Assembly (NCBI RefSeq): GCF_963674925.1
Contig: NZ_OY771649.1
Location: 558,001-622,000, forward strand
From: an uncultured Draconibacterium sp.
Lineage (GTDB): Bacteria; Bacteroidota; Bacteroidia; Bacteroidales; Prolixibacteraceae
Reading direction: 5' to 3'
Length of the DNA stretch: 64,000 nucleotides
Position 1 is the first letter of the stretch. The number at the start of each line of letters is the position of its first letter. Shown piece after piece: positions 1 to 8,894 of the stretch. The notes below the pieces were generated by a model. It was not told where the DNA came from, did no database searches, and saw nothing but the letters and a program-made list of their open reading frames with translations. Position numbers and translations under genes: made by a program.

Positions 1-1258
1 GAAGTTTAATTCCATATCCCTGCAGAGAATAGTTGTTTTTGATAATTGTCTTGTTTTTTTCTGTAATATGCGACGTTACGTCACTAAACAAAGTGTTTAA
101 GATGGGATTTTGTTCAAATAGCTTTTGTTTTTCTATCTTTCCGCTAATAACTTCACGGATGATTTCCATCTGCATTTTTAAGTTCAAATCTTTAAAATCG
201 GTTTTAATTCCGGGGATATTCAACTTATAATAAAGTGTAGGGAAGCTAAAACCATCGTCTTTAAAATCGCGGGTGATAAAATCAATATCGCGACCAACCA
301 CGGGCGTATCCAGCAACCAGGGTTCGAGATACACCATTCCAAATCCTTCTTTATAACTTGTGGTGATGCAGAAATCGCTTCCTCGTAACAATTTTTCAAA
401 GTTGACTTTCGTACCGGCTTCAAACACAATGTCAATCCCGTGATCAGTGCAGAATTTCATCCATTGGTTGTACATATCAATTTCAACCGGATTTTGTGGA
501 GGTTGTGTTACCGCGAAATTTGCACGATGCCGGAATAGTATCGATAGCAGAATAAATTCACCAATATTTTTTCGTTGAATTACACGAACCGGGTACGTTA
601 CCAAAAGTTTGTCGGCATCGATACTTAACTCTTCACAAACGGCTTGTTTGGCCTCCGCTTTTTCAGGCAAATCTTCCGATGTATTAAAGGTTACCGGATT
701 TGGGAGCCATTCAATACGTTCTTCTGTTACTCCAAGGTCTTTTATACGATCAAAGTCAAACGAATTTAGCACACCAAAATGATAGTTAGGCAACTTTGGA
801 TACAACACTTCGTTAATATCCTGCGAAAAATTACCATAGATAATTTCTTCCAGAAATGAATAATTGCTGGGGCGGTCTTCGGCAAAATCGTGGGCGTGGT
901 TAAACACCTTGACACCTTCTTTGGCCAGCAAATAAACCGCATAAGTAACAATCGGGTTTTTACCGAGATTCAGGTTGTGAAAATGTAAAACGGTATCAGG
1001 AGAAAGGTGCATGCTAATTGCAGCATGTATTTTATGCAACATTTCCTTTGCTTCCTGCTCTGTGTATTGCCGGCGATCGAGATAATCCAATTCGGGAATA
1101 ATATGCAGCCCGGCATTTTTTGATGTTATTGTACTGGTATCGGGGCAGGCACCCACCAAAACTTTTATCTCTTCGCCTTGCAGGCTGTCGATTTGCGATT
1201 CAATAATCCTGGTAACACCACCGGGATTTAAATGACTATGTGCGATTACTACTGGCAT
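1..1258 (-). CDS. Glycosyltransferase, GT4-like, 3' end cut by window edge
   Basis: The minus frame opens at an ATG at 1258 and stays open to the left edge (about 419 codons), so the C-terminus is missing. The N-terminus reads PVVIAHSHLNPGGVTRIIES, the donor/acceptor glycine loop typical of GT-B fold glycosyltransferases. Near residue 325 the motif EGFGMVYLEP supplies the E-x7-E pattern of retaining GT4 enzymes, in the sugar-nucleotide binding C-domain. No signal peptide or membrane segment is seen, so it should be cytosolic and transfer a sugar from a nucleotide-sugar donor; the acceptor is unknown. It is divergent from the creatininase-family gene, with about 90 bp between. It is well away from the capsule locus at the other end of the window, so its pathway cannot be assigned from context. 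The family call is firm, the substrate unknown. Confidence 0.8.
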   Translation of the reverse strand, partial: MPVVIAHSHLNPGGVTRIIESQIDSLQGEEIKVLVGACPDTSTITSKNAGLHIIPELDYLDRRQYTEQEAKEMLHKIHAAISMHLSPDTVLHFHNLNLGKNPIVTYAVYLLAKEGVKVFNHAHDFAEDRPSNYSFLEEIIYGNFSQDINEVLYPKLPNYHFGVLNSFDFDRIKDLGVTEERIEWLPNPVTFNTSEDLPEKAEAKQAVCEELSIDADKLLVTYPVRVIQRKNIGEFILLSILFRHRANFAVTQPPQNPVEIDMYNQWMKFCTDHGIDIVFEAGTKVNFEKLLRGSDFCITTSYKEGFGMVYLEPWLLDTPVVGRDIDFITRDFKDDGFSFPTLYYKLNIPGIKTDFKDLNLKMQMEIIREVISGKIEKQKLFEQNPILNTLFSDVTSHITEKNKTIIKNNYSLQGYGIKL

Positions 1259-1349
1259 GTTGTAAGTTTATGTATAAAAATAGGAAATCGTTGCTAAAAT
1301 GTTTCTAAGAATCTATTTTTATGGAAATATTAACTAAAACCTAAGACCT

Positions 1350-2225
1350 ATGAAAAAAGTTGCCACCTTATTGCTTTTGGCCATCTCCACGTTTGTATCT
1401 GCACAGGATTTGTCGTATCGCCTGGAAGAATTAACCGCGCCCGATTTTATTAAAGCTGTTGAAAAGAGTTCAAAAACCTGCATTATTCCTATTGGAGTAA
1501 TGGAAAAACATGGCGCTCAACTGCCATTGGGTACCGACCTTTATTTGTCGCGCGAATATTCGTTAAGGGCAGCTGAACAGGAATATACAGTAGTGTTTCC
1601 GTGGTACTATTTTAGCCAGATAAACGAGGCCCGTCATCAGCCGGGTACTATTTCGTATTCGCCCGAACTGATATGGAAAATGTTACAGGAAACCTTGGAT
1701 GAACTACATCGCAATGGTTTTGAAAAGATCATAATCGTAAACGGCCACGGAGGAAACAATGCTTTTCTGAATTATTTTGGAATGGCGCAGCTTTCAGAAC
1801 CACGAGGATATTCACTTTACTGGTTTCGCCCGGAAGATAGCAAAGAGCTTAATGAAAAAGCTGAAGCTTTAACGCGACACGATCCGTATGATGCACATGC
1901 CGGAAACAGTGAAACTTCGGCAATGGTTGCTGCACAACCCGATGTGGTACATGTTGATCGGGCTAAACAACAATCAGGAGTTAATCAGGACCGCATGAAA
2001 GAATTAAAATATGTTTACACCGGAATTTGGTGGTATGCCAGTTACCCGAATCATTACGGCGGAGAAGCCTGGGATGCCAATGCCGAAGCAGGAGAATTGT
2101 GGATCAACCATACCGTAGATCAATTGGTTGAAATGATTAAACTGGTAAAAGCCGATACTGTTGTGCCGGCTTTACAAGAGCAGTTTTTTAAGGAAGCAGC
2201 TGATCCGTTGAAAACAAAGCAATAG
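1350..2225 (+). CDS. Secreted creatininase-family amidohydrolase
   Basis: 291 residues with a cleavable signal peptide (about residues 1-19, ending in VSAQ), which is unusual because most creatininase-family proteins are cytosolic. Metal-binding motifs are present: E52-K-H54 in MEKHGAQLPLGTD with D63, NGHGGNN around H133, and DAHAGNSETS with H183 and E188. These match the dinuclear metal centre of creatinine amidohydrolase and of MftE-type and formamide-type relatives. The expected activity is hydrolysis of a cyclic or linear amide in the periplasm; the substrate is not evident. The gene is monocistronic as far as can be seen: divergent from the glycosyltransferase, and followed by a palindromic repeat and a convergent regulator pair. 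Confidence 0.85.
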   Translation: MKKVATLLLLAISTFVSAQDLSYRLEELTAPDFIKAVEKSSKTCIIPIGVMEKHGAQLPLGTDLYLSREYSLRAAEQEYTVVFPWYYFSQINEARHQPGTISYSPELIWKMLQETLDELHRNGFEKIIIVNGHGGNNAFLNYFGMAQLSEPRGYSLYWFRPEDSKELNEKAEALTRHDPYDAHAGNSETSAMVAAQPDVVHVDRAKQQSGVNQDRMKELKYVYTGIWWYASYPNHYGGEAWDANAEAGELWINHTVDQLVEMIKLVKADTVVPALQEQFFKEAADPLKTKQ

Positions 2226-2265
2226 TCTGAGTAATCCGCACTTTTAAGAATGTTACAAGTTTGAT

Positions 2266-2348
2266 TGTCATTCCGAAAGCAGAGAGGAATCTGTTACTGT
2301 TTTAAGCTGCAGTAGCAGATCTCTCCTCGCACGCTCGTCGAGATGACA
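2266..2348. repeat. REP-like imperfect palindrome between convergent genes
   Basis: The left arm begins TGTCATTCCGA and carries GAGAGG-AATCT; the right arm is AGATCTCTCCTCG followed by CGTCGAGATGACA. Reverse-complementing the right arm gives TGTCATCTCGACGAGCG, which aligns with the left arm with small gaps, so the RNA would fold into a long imperfect hairpin. The terminal TGTCAT/ATGACA arms and the size of about 80 bp match the dispersed intergenic palindromes common in Bacteroidota genomes. It lies between convergent genes and could also act as a terminator. I saw no second copy in this window. Confidence 0.6.
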
Positions 2349-2373
2349 TTAACCAATAATCAGATCAGACAGA

Positions 2374-2583
2374 TTATTCTTCCTCCACATATTCCAGCAA
2401 ATCACCCGGTTGGCAATCAAGCGCTTTGCAAATGGCCTCCAGGGTGCTGAAACGTACGGCTTTGGCTTTGCCGGTTTTAAGAATCGAAAGGTTGGCCAGG
2501 GTGAGGTTCACTTTCTCTGACAGTTCGTTGAGCGACATTTTCCGCCGCGCCATCATTACATCAAGATTTACAATTATTGGCAT
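2374..2583 (-). CDS. Small XRE/Cro-type HTH regulator
   Basis: 69 residues, almost entirely one helix-turn-helix domain of the YozG-like subtype: short N-terminus, MSLNELSEKVNLTLANLSIL as the HTH core, and a C-terminal tail LEAICKALDCQPGDLLEYVE typical of HTH_26-type proteins. It starts 3 bp after the stop of the DUF2975 gene, so the two are one operon. HTH/DUF2975 pairs are widespread, and the membrane partner is thought to influence the regulator, but a ligand is not known. Targets are unknown; autoregulation of the pair is the simplest guess. Confidence 0.85.
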   Translation of the reverse strand: MPIIVNLDVMMARRKMSLNELSEKVNLTLANLSILKTGKAKAVRFSTLEAICKALDCQPGDLLEYVEEE

Positions 2584-2586
2584 GGC

Positions 2587-3123
2587 TTATACGGTTAAAT
2601 CGTTTTCATTCTGCAACTCAACTCCACGTTTAAATATCTGCGAAATAATAAACACCAATCCTGCCATAAACAGAAATTGGCCGTGGTTCCATGAGTCATT
2701 CAGATTGCCTGCTTTTTCTCCCAACCATGCAATAAAACCACCTGAAGTAACGGCGAATACCCACACTGCAAAAAGTAAATAGCTAATTTTTTCAAGTTTG
2801 TACGCAACTTCGCCGGTAAATGGATTCGTCATTTTGATTTTATTTATCAGCTGTACTACCAACCACCAAACAATGGATTTTAAAATAGACAATACAATTG
2901 CGGAAGCGACTAATATGGAATATTGCATGAAATTTTCCTGCCGTAACTGCAGTAGATCAAGTCCTATAAAAAAGTTCTTTGCACTTTCCGGATTCCAAAT
3001 ACTCGAAATATAGAAGTAAAGAAGAATAATTGCTTTAATTGCAAAGCTAACATATGCAATCAAGGCCAGTATCTTCATAAAAATAAGAACATGTTCGGTT
3101 TGAGTTTTTCCCATCTTTTTCAT
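2587..3123 (-). CDS. DUF2975 membrane protein, partner of the HTH regulator
   Basis: 178 residues with four predicted transmembrane segments: about 16-38 (ILALIAYVSFAIKAIILLYF), 64-92, 112-133, and 148-166. This is the DUF2975 architecture. It is the first gene of a two-gene operon with a small HTH protein. DUF2975 proteins are invariably found next to a YozG-type HTH; the family has no proven biochemical activity. It is expected in the inner membrane and may tether or sense for the regulator, which is inference. The 216-bp region upstream is shared with the divergent rimO. Confidence 0.8.
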   Translation of the reverse strand: MKKMGKTQTEHVLIFMKILALIAYVSFAIKAIILLYFYISSIWNPESAKNFFIGLDLLQLRQENFMQYSILVASAIVLSILKSIVWWLVVQLINKIKMTNPFTGEVAYKLEKISYLLFAVWVFAVTSGGFIAWLGEKAGNLNDSWNHGQFLFMAGLVFIISQIFKRGVELQNENDLTV

Positions 3124-3339
3124 GATCGTTGTTTTAATGTTTTATGCGAATTTAATAAATAATTATCGATAAACAATAAATTAAAATCATAAAACAATAA
3201 ATATTTGTTGATTTGTGTTGAAATAAGCCAGTTGCTCTATTAATTACATGTGTTATATTTCAATAGTTAGTAGCTCATACTTTCTTAATTCAGACAAATT
3301 TATCTTTACTTTGCAGCCTCAAAAGAAAGAAGAAAAGTT

Positions 3340-4635
3340 ATGGCGAAGAAAAGGGTAAATGTGGTAACCATGGGATGTTCGAAAAACCTGGTTGATTCGG
3401 AGGTTTTGTTGAACCAGTTGCAGAAGGGGAAGTTTGAAGTATTGCACGATTCGAACGAAACCAATTTTGATGCAGTATTTGTTAATACCTGTGGTTTCAT
3501 TCACGATGCCAAGCAGGAATCGATCGATATGATTCTGGATTATGCCGAGGCTAAAAAACGTGGCGAAATCGACAAACTTTACGTTATGGGATGTCTCTCG
3601 GAGCGTTACCACAATGACCTGGAAGCTGAATTGCCTGAAGTAGATAAATACTTTGGTAAGTTTGATATGAAAGCCATGGTGGAAGAGCTAAAAGTTACCT
3701 ATGCGCCCGAATATATCTATGAGCGCAAAATTACTACGCCATCGCATTTTGCCTACCTGAAAATTTCAGAAGGTTGTAACCGTTCGTGTTCGTTTTGTGC
3801 TATTCCCAAAATGACGGGACGACACAAATCGCGCACTATCGAAAGCCTGGTGATGGAAACACGTTACCTGGCTAAAAAAGGAGTAAAGGAACTGTTGCTG
3901 ATTGCCCAGGACCTTTCTTATTATGGAATTGATCTGTATGGAAAGAACCAGTTGGCTGAGCTGATAAATGAAGTCTCGAAAGTGGAAGGAATTGAATGGA
4001 TTCGTTTGCATTATTTGTATCCTACCAAATTCCCGATGGAGATTTTGCCGGTAATGCGCGAAAATCCGAAAGTGTGCAAATACCTCGATATGCCCTTGCA
4101 GCACATCTCAAACCGCGTATTGAAAAATATGTTGCGCCATGTTACACGTGAAGAAACCGAAGCTTTAATCGCAAAAATAAAAGAAGAAGTTCCGGAAGTA
4201 GTTATTCGTACTACAATGCTTGTTGGATTTCCGGGTGAAACAGAGGAAGATTTTGAAGAGTTGAAAGAATTTGTACAGGAGCAGAAATTTGGCCGACTGG
4301 GTGTTTTTCCGTATTCGGATGAAGATGGTACCTATGCCGCCAATAATTTTGAAGATAATTTAGCCGACGAAGTAAAACAAGCTCGTGCCGACGAAATCAT
4401 GGAAGTGCAACAATACATTTCTGCGGATCTCAACCAGCAAAAAGTAGGGAAGGAGTTCGATGTGATTATCGACAGAGAAGAGAGTGAATACTACGTTGGA
4501 CGTACCGAATTTGATTCGCCTGAAGTAGACGGAGAAGTTTATATAACTACCGACGAGAAAATAAAAAACGGCACCATTGTTAAAGTGAAAATAACCGGTG
4601 CCGAAGATTATGATTTGTACGGAGAATTAATTTAG
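3340..4635 (+). CDS. rimO: Ribosomal protein S12 methylthiotransferase RimO
   Basis: 431 residues, the usual family length. The UPF0004 domain has its three cluster cysteines C13, C51 and C85 (MGCSKNL, NTCGF, VMGCLSER). The radical SAM domain carries C146-x3-C150-x2-C153 in SEGCNRSCSFCAIP, and a C-terminal TRAM domain lies at about residues 365-431. It adds a methylthio group to a conserved aspartate of ribosomal protein S12 using two [4Fe-4S] clusters and SAM. RimO rather than MiaB is supported by MGCSKNLVDSE and the TRAM spacing. A TTACTTTGC -7-like element sits at 3306-3314. In many Bacteroidota rimO follows ftsY; here ftsY is 26 kb away. It converges on the TPR gene with only 4 bp between. 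Confidence 0.95.
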   Translation: MAKKRVNVVTMGCSKNLVDSEVLLNQLQKGKFEVLHDSNETNFDAVFVNTCGFIHDAKQESIDMILDYAEAKKRGEIDKLYVMGCLSERYHNDLEAELPEVDKYFGKFDMKAMVEELKVTYAPEYIYERKITTPSHFAYLKISEGCNRSCSFCAIPKMTGRHKSRTIESLVMETRYLAKKGVKELLLIAQDLSYYGIDLYGKNQLAELINEVSKVEGIEWIRLHYLYPTKFPMEILPVMRENPKVCKYLDMPLQHISNRVLKNMLRHVTREETEALIAKIKEEVPEVVIRTTMLVGFPGETEEDFEELKEFVQEQKFGRLGVFPYSDEDGTYAANNFEDNLADEVKQARADEIMEVQQYISADLNQQKVGKEFDVIIDREESEYYVGRTEFDSPEVDGEVYITTDEKIKNGTIVKVKITGAEDYDLYGELI

Positions 4636-4639
4636 ACAA

Positions 4640-5272
4640 CTATAGTTTCTGCATCTCCATTTCATTTATTTCTTTTCCCCAATTCGGATGAAGCGGTGAT
4701 TTTGGTTCGAATTTGTCGAATTTCTCTTTTGCGGTTTCAAAATGAGGACGGGCAACTTCTGCACCGCCGCCAAATTGTTCGGGCATATTTAACAAGGTAA
4801 TTGCGCGCAAGTAGTAGCTTCTCGGATTTTCAGGATTTAGCGCAATTGCTTTGTCGAGTATCGCATTCATTTTAGGCATATATTCCATTCCTCTGGCCAT
4901 TGGGTCAACAGTAATTCGCGAGGGATAAAGAAATGCCTGAAGCGAATACAATTCCGATTCGTCGGGTGCAATTTTAAATGCTTTGTCCAGAAATTGCTGT
5001 GCTTTATCCAGGTATGCATCTTTCTTGTTTACGTCCTGATCGTAATAACTTATCACGATCATTGAATACGATGCATAATATAAAGGCAACCATTCTTTCG
5101 TTTCTGTCATACTAATTCGTTCAAAAGTATTTGCTGCCTGCTGAAAGTTGGCTATTGTTTCCGAGCTTTTCATTTTTTCGAGGGCGGCTGTCATGGCTGT
5201 CTCGTAATTTTTTCCCTGTGCTACTGTAGTAAAAACTGCCAGACTAAAGATAAGCGTTAATAAAGTCTTCAT
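4640..5272 (-). CDS. Secreted TPR protein downstream of the TonB receptor
   Basis: 210 residues with a signal peptide (1-18, ending in TVAQG) and several degenerate tetratricopeptide repeats (for example AYLDKAQQFLDKAFKIAPDE and AILDKAIALNPENPRSYYLR). It sits 18 bp after the TonB-dependent receptor stop and is surely co-transcribed with it. Similar small TPR proteins follow CarboxypepD_reg-type TonB receptors in many Bacteroidota, but their role is not known. Periplasmic location is expected. No enzymatic motif is seen; a scaffold or receptor-assembly role is only inference. Confidence 0.8.
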   Translation of the reverse strand: MKTLLTLIFSLAVFTTVAQGKNYETAMTAALEKMKSSETIANFQQAANTFERISMTETKEWLPLYYASYSMIVISYYDQDVNKKDAYLDKAQQFLDKAFKIAPDESELYSLQAFLYPSRITVDPMARGMEYMPKMNAILDKAIALNPENPRSYYLRAITLLNMPEQFGGGAEVARPHFETAKEKFDKFEPKSPLHPNWGKEINEMEMQKL

Positions 5273-5290
5273 GATAATTAATTTTAAAGT

Positions 5291-7417
5291 TTATAATTGA
5301 AATGATAGTAGAAATACAATGAGTCGTTTTTGCCCCGGAACAATGGGCTGGGATTGATAAACACCATTGTTGTCGGGTGTTTGGGCGTAGTTGTACCCAA
5401 ATACATTGTTAAAGCCCAAGGCATTGTTTACAATTACGTGTGCAACGGTTTGTGTGTTGAAAAGGTAAAATAAATGTGTAAATCCAAAGCTCAAGTCGTT
5501 GTAGGTTTTGGTTTTCCCGGCCATAAATTCGGGAGAGTTGGGATTATTGTACGGACGTCCGCTGGCGAAAGTATAGGAACCTGATATGAATGAATTGATT
5601 TTTGTAAAATACTGCTTGTAAACCACTGAAAGGTTGTGCTTCGAAACATAGTGCGGAGTCACTTTCATCGGGTAATCGCGGTAATTTCTTTTTGAGTCGA
5701 TCCAGGAATAGGAAATCCAGTAATCGGCTTTCCCAAACTGTTTCTGATCACGCCAGAAAATATCGATTCCCCGAGAATAACCACTGCCGGTATTGTAGTA
5801 ATTTCCGGATTCTGCAGAAAATTCTTCATCAAATTTTACCAGGTCGGAATAGTTTTTATTATAGGCTTCAATGCGCAAAGTACGGCTGTCTTTTTTATAC
5901 TGCCAGGTTAATATGGAGTGGGTTGATGTTTCAGGAGCAAGCTCGTCGGTGAATTTCAAATAATCATCATTCGGATTCTGAAAGAACTTTCCGTAAGCTG
6001 CCGAGAGTTGGCTATTCTTGCTCGTTTTAACTGCTGCTGAAAGTCGGGGAACAACATTTAATTCATTAATCAGCGAGTTATACTCGGTTCGCAGGCCGGC
6101 CTTTAGCGCCAGGTTTTTTGTTACTTTCCATTCCGATTCGGCAAAGCCCGCAAACAAGTTGTTGCTGAATGAAAGATTGAAATTTCCATCCATATCAATT
6201 TCCTGGTCGTACTTATAAACTAAAGCTTCAGTGCCAAAGGTTGTGGTTACACCTTTTATGGAATAGTTGGAAAATGTAAGTTTCCACTGGCTGCTGTTTC
6301 TGGAAGTAGCGATATCATCAGAATCAATGCCCATGTTTTCTCTATCGATATTAAAAGCAACGCCGGTTTGAATCATCCAGTCGTCATTCAGCATCTCATT
6401 GTAGGTTGTGTTCGAATACAAATTTTTATTGTCTATTGAAACTTCCTGAAAAGCAGTTTGATCAATGTTGTCGTACATCAAAGTGCTGGTGTCATAACTA
6501 AAACTGGCAAAAGATTTAATCATTCCGGTTTCGCTGGTTTTATGCCGGAATAGCATGGTTGAGCCAACAATAACAGGGACTTTCTCCCACTCAATATTTT
6601 GCTTGAAAATTTTGTTGCTAAGCGCTGTGTTCAGGTATTCGCCGCTGATGGACAATGAAGTGTTTTCCCATCTTTTTGCGTGAGATCCCTGTAGGCCAAC
6701 GGAAAGAACTGAAATGCTTGATTTTGTTTCCGGCTCCAATGCAACGGTATTTAAAGCCACAATCGACGAAAGCGCCTGCCCGTATTCGGCTGAGTAACCT
6801 CCGGTGCTAAATACTGATCCGTTAAAAAGGATGGGGGAGAACCGGCCGCGTGTGGGCAAATCGGGCATTTTTGAATAGTAAGGTGTATTTACCAGCATGC
6901 CGTCCATAAAGGTTTTGGTTTCGTAACTTTCGCCACCACGAACAAAAAGACGTCCTTCTTCGCCAACTGTTTGCGAACCGGGCAATTTTCCAAAAGCACC
7001 AAAAATATCGCCATTGGCACCTGCCGTTAAGGCCACATCAAGTGGTTTTAAAACAACCGACTTCTTTTTGTCGCTGGCCTCAAAAGTACCCGCATTAATT
7101 ATTACTTCGTCGAGTTCGCTTATTTCCTGAATAAGCACGATTTTTAAATCTGAAATATCTCCTGTGAGATTGAGCTGCTGTGCATAAGTTTCAAATCCAA
7201 CACAACTGGCAATTAATGTCTGTTCATCGGTGGCATCCGTTGTAAACAAGAAAATACCCAGGCTATCGGTTGTTGTTCCATCGTAAGTTCCCTGAATAAA
7301 AATATTCACTCCGCTAAGCGGGATTCCTGATTCTGATAATACAACTCCTGAAATTGTGACCTGTGCATGAGCGAACAGAATCAGAAATTGAAAGAGTAGG
7401 ATTAAACTTGTTTTCAT
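5291..7417 (-). CDS. TonB-dependent outer-membrane receptor with CarboxypepD_reg-like domain
   Basis: 708 residues. There is a signal peptide (1-18) and then a CarboxypepD_reg-like beta-sandwich (about 20-108, VTISGVVLSESGIPLSGVNI). The plug domain is at about 120-230, with RLFVRGGESYETKTFMDGM, followed by a beta-barrel ending in a C-terminal aromatic pattern (LIVFLLSFQL). There is no SusD-like partner next door, so this is not a classical SusC/D pair; it belongs with the shorter receptors whose ligand may be a metal chelate, peptide or small glycan. It is first in an operon with the TPR protein. No Fur box or other operator was recognised upstream, so the ligand stays open. Confidence 0.9.
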   Translation of the reverse strand: MKTSLILLFQFLILFAHAQVTISGVVLSESGIPLSGVNIFIQGTYDGTTTDSLGIFLFTTDATDEQTLIASCVGFETYAQQLNLTGDISDLKIVLIQEISELDEVIINAGTFEASDKKKSVVLKPLDVALTAGANGDIFGAFGKLPGSQTVGEEGRLFVRGGESYETKTFMDGMLVNTPYYSKMPDLPTRGRFSPILFNGSVFSTGGYSAEYGQALSSIVALNTVALEPETKSSISVLSVGLQGSHAKRWENTSLSISGEYLNTALSNKIFKQNIEWEKVPVIVGSTMLFRHKTSETGMIKSFASFSYDTSTLMYDNIDQTAFQEVSIDNKNLYSNTTYNEMLNDDWMIQTGVAFNIDRENMGIDSDDIATSRNSSQWKLTFSNYSIKGVTTTFGTEALVYKYDQEIDMDGNFNLSFSNNLFAGFAESEWKVTKNLALKAGLRTEYNSLINELNVVPRLSAAVKTSKNSQLSAAYGKFFQNPNDDYLKFTDELAPETSTHSILTWQYKKDSRTLRIEAYNKNYSDLVKFDEEFSAESGNYYNTGSGYSRGIDIFWRDQKQFGKADYWISYSWIDSKRNYRDYPMKVTPHYVSKHNLSVVYKQYFTKINSFISGSYTFASGRPYNNPNSPEFMAGKTKTYNDLSFGFTHLFYLFNTQTVAHVIVNNALGFNNVFGYNYAQTPDNNGVYQSQPIVPGQKRLIVFLLSFQL

Positions 7418-7611
7418 GGCTTGTTTTCTTTTAAATTGTTTCTACTCTTCAAATATCCTTCAGAAAAAGGAGGGGTAGAAATAAAAGAATACAGTCGGTT
7501 AGCTTTAACCCACGAACGGGAGTAATACAAGTACGAATCGGAAAACGATTTTGGAGGGTGAAGAAGAGTGAGTTGGAAGCTTTTTGGTTAGAAGGATAAG
7601 CTCAGAAATGA

Positions 7612-7640
7612 AAATAGCCGCTCCAACGGAACGGCTATTT
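7612..7640 (-). terminator. Terminator hairpin after the SDR gene
   Basis: AAATAGCCG and CGGCTATTT arms enclose a second TCC/GGA step, giving a long stem with a 3-nt loop. It lies 22 bp past the stop of the minus-strand SDR gene. The flanking A/T runs would let it work in either direction. Confidence 0.7.
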
Positions 7641-7661
7641 CTATTATTATACTCTTATCTT

Positions 7662-8264
7662 TTACTCATAAACACGAATAATTTCTCCTGTTCGCAAACC
7701 TTCAACACTTCGCTCGTAGCCTTTGGCCACTTTCTGCATCGAAACAGGCGTGTGCCCCGGGAATGCATTTCCAAGTCGTTCTGCCGAATCTTCAACGAGC
7801 TCGGGAGAAACCACATTTAGCCGGAATTCAGTCCGATGTTCCTGCGAAACAGCAAGAACAAAACCATGGATGGCATTATTTGCCATAGCCGAATTGGTTG
7901 CTCCAAACACCGGATCGTCGGCCAATACTCCGGTTGTTAGTGTTATTGACCCACCTTCGTTTAAGTAGTCTTTCCCAATTCGAACAATATTTACCTGTCC
8001 CATCAGTTTGCCTCTTAAACCAACATAAAAGTCCTCTTCCGAGAGTTCGGCAAAAGGCCCCCATTTTGTAGCTCCTGCGCAATTTACAATGGCATCAACT
8101 TTACCGATCGTTTCAAACATACTTTTTATCGAATCAGAACTTTCCATATCAACATGCACATCGCCACTATTTCGGCTGGCAGTAATTACTTCGTGCTTTC
8201 TTTTAAAATGCCTGGCAACAGCGCTACCAATTGTTCCTTGTCCTCCAATAACTACTATCTTCAT
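7662..8264 (-). CDS. Atypical short-chain dehydrogenase/reductase
   Basis: 200 residues, a short SDR. The nucleotide-binding loop is GGQGTIGSAVARHF (residues 7-20) and NCAG is at about 61-64, so the Rossmann fold and cofactor site look intact. Where classical SDRs have Ser...Tyr-x3-Lys, this protein has TNSAMANNAIHGFV (about 122-135), with no Tyr-x3-Lys. This places it with the atypical, small SDRs annotated only as 'short chain dehydrogenase'. NADP is more likely than NAD because ASRNSGD follows the second strand. It has its own terminator. The upstream gene is in the same orientation but about 220 bp away and terminated, so it is probably monocistronic. Substrate unknown. Confidence 0.8.
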   Translation of the reverse strand: MKIVVIGGQGTIGSAVARHFKRKHEVITASRNSGDVHVDMESSDSIKSMFETIGKVDAIVNCAGATKWGPFAELSEEDFYVGLRGKLMGQVNIVRIGKDYLNEGGSITLTTGVLADDPVFGATNSAMANNAIHGFVLAVSQEHRTEFRLNVVSPELVEDSAERLGNAFPGHTPVSMQKVAKGYERSVEGLRTGEIIRVYE

Positions 8265-8349
8265 AAATTCAATCTTTAATTTTAAGGTTTAACAGCATAA
8301 TTCGGTGGTTGTTTAATGCGTGCGAGGTTTTAAAATAAGATAAAAAGAG

Positions 8350-8381
8350 AAAAGCCAGACGTAGAATTGTCTGACTTTTTT
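8350..8381 (-). terminator. Terminator after the SnoaL-like gene
   Basis: The plus strand reads AAAAGCCAGAC, an 8-nt loop, then GTCTGACTTTTTT. Read on the minus strand it is a GC-containing stem (AAAAAGTCAGAC with GTCTGGCTTTT) ended by a T-rich run. It lies about 110 bp past the SnoaL-like stop and before the SDR promoter. Confidence 0.65.
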
Positions 8382-8488
8382 AATTGGAATATAGGAAATT
8401 TAATGAAGATCAAAATCTATTGTAATTACCTGTTTTCATGTAACCACAATGATGAACCTCAATTGGAATACAAATTAATGCAACTGTT

Positions 8489-8881
8489 TTATGGGTTGAT
8501 GATTAAAGCGGTATCAACAGCCTGAAAAAAGGCATTTGGTTTTCCGTCTTTATTAAATGTCCATGTATGTGTAGCATTGGCTTTAAAACGTTTGCCGGTT
8601 GCTTTCCACACTCCCGTGTAGTATCCAACCATAACAATTTTGTCACCCCCAACAACAAAATCATGGATTTCAATTTTAAAATCATCATAGTGTGTCGGTA
8701 ATTTGGCTAAGACACCTTCAACAATTGCCTGCCCCCCTACAAAGATTCCCTCGTCTTCAATAAATGGGAAGCCTGGGCACTCGTGCCATACTATTTTTTC
8801 GTCCCAAAGTTCAAGAACGGCTTCAATGTTGCCTTCGGCAAATAGCTGATAGCCTTTTTTTAATACGTCAAGATTACTCAT
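8489..8881 (-). CDS. SnoaL-like/NTF2-fold protein
   Basis: 130 residues forming one NTF2-like cone fold: N-terminal helix NLDVLKKGYQLFAEGNIEAV, then WDEKIVWHECPG, and the closing strands VMVGYYTGVWKATGKRFKAN and ATHTWTFNKDGKP. These features match the SnoaL-like polyketide-cyclase superfamily, whose members include isomerases, hydrolases and ligand binders. No signal peptide. It starts 13 bp after the stop of the secreted protein gene upstream, so the two are one operon. A specific reaction cannot be given. Confidence 0.75.
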   Translation of the reverse strand: MSNLDVLKKGYQLFAEGNIEAVLELWDEKIVWHECPGFPFIEDEGIFVGGQAIVEGVLAKLPTHYDDFKIEIHDFVVGGDKIVMVGYYTGVWKATGKRFKANATHTWTFNKDGKPNAFFQAVDTALIINP

Positions 8882-8894
8882 GATATTTTTTATT

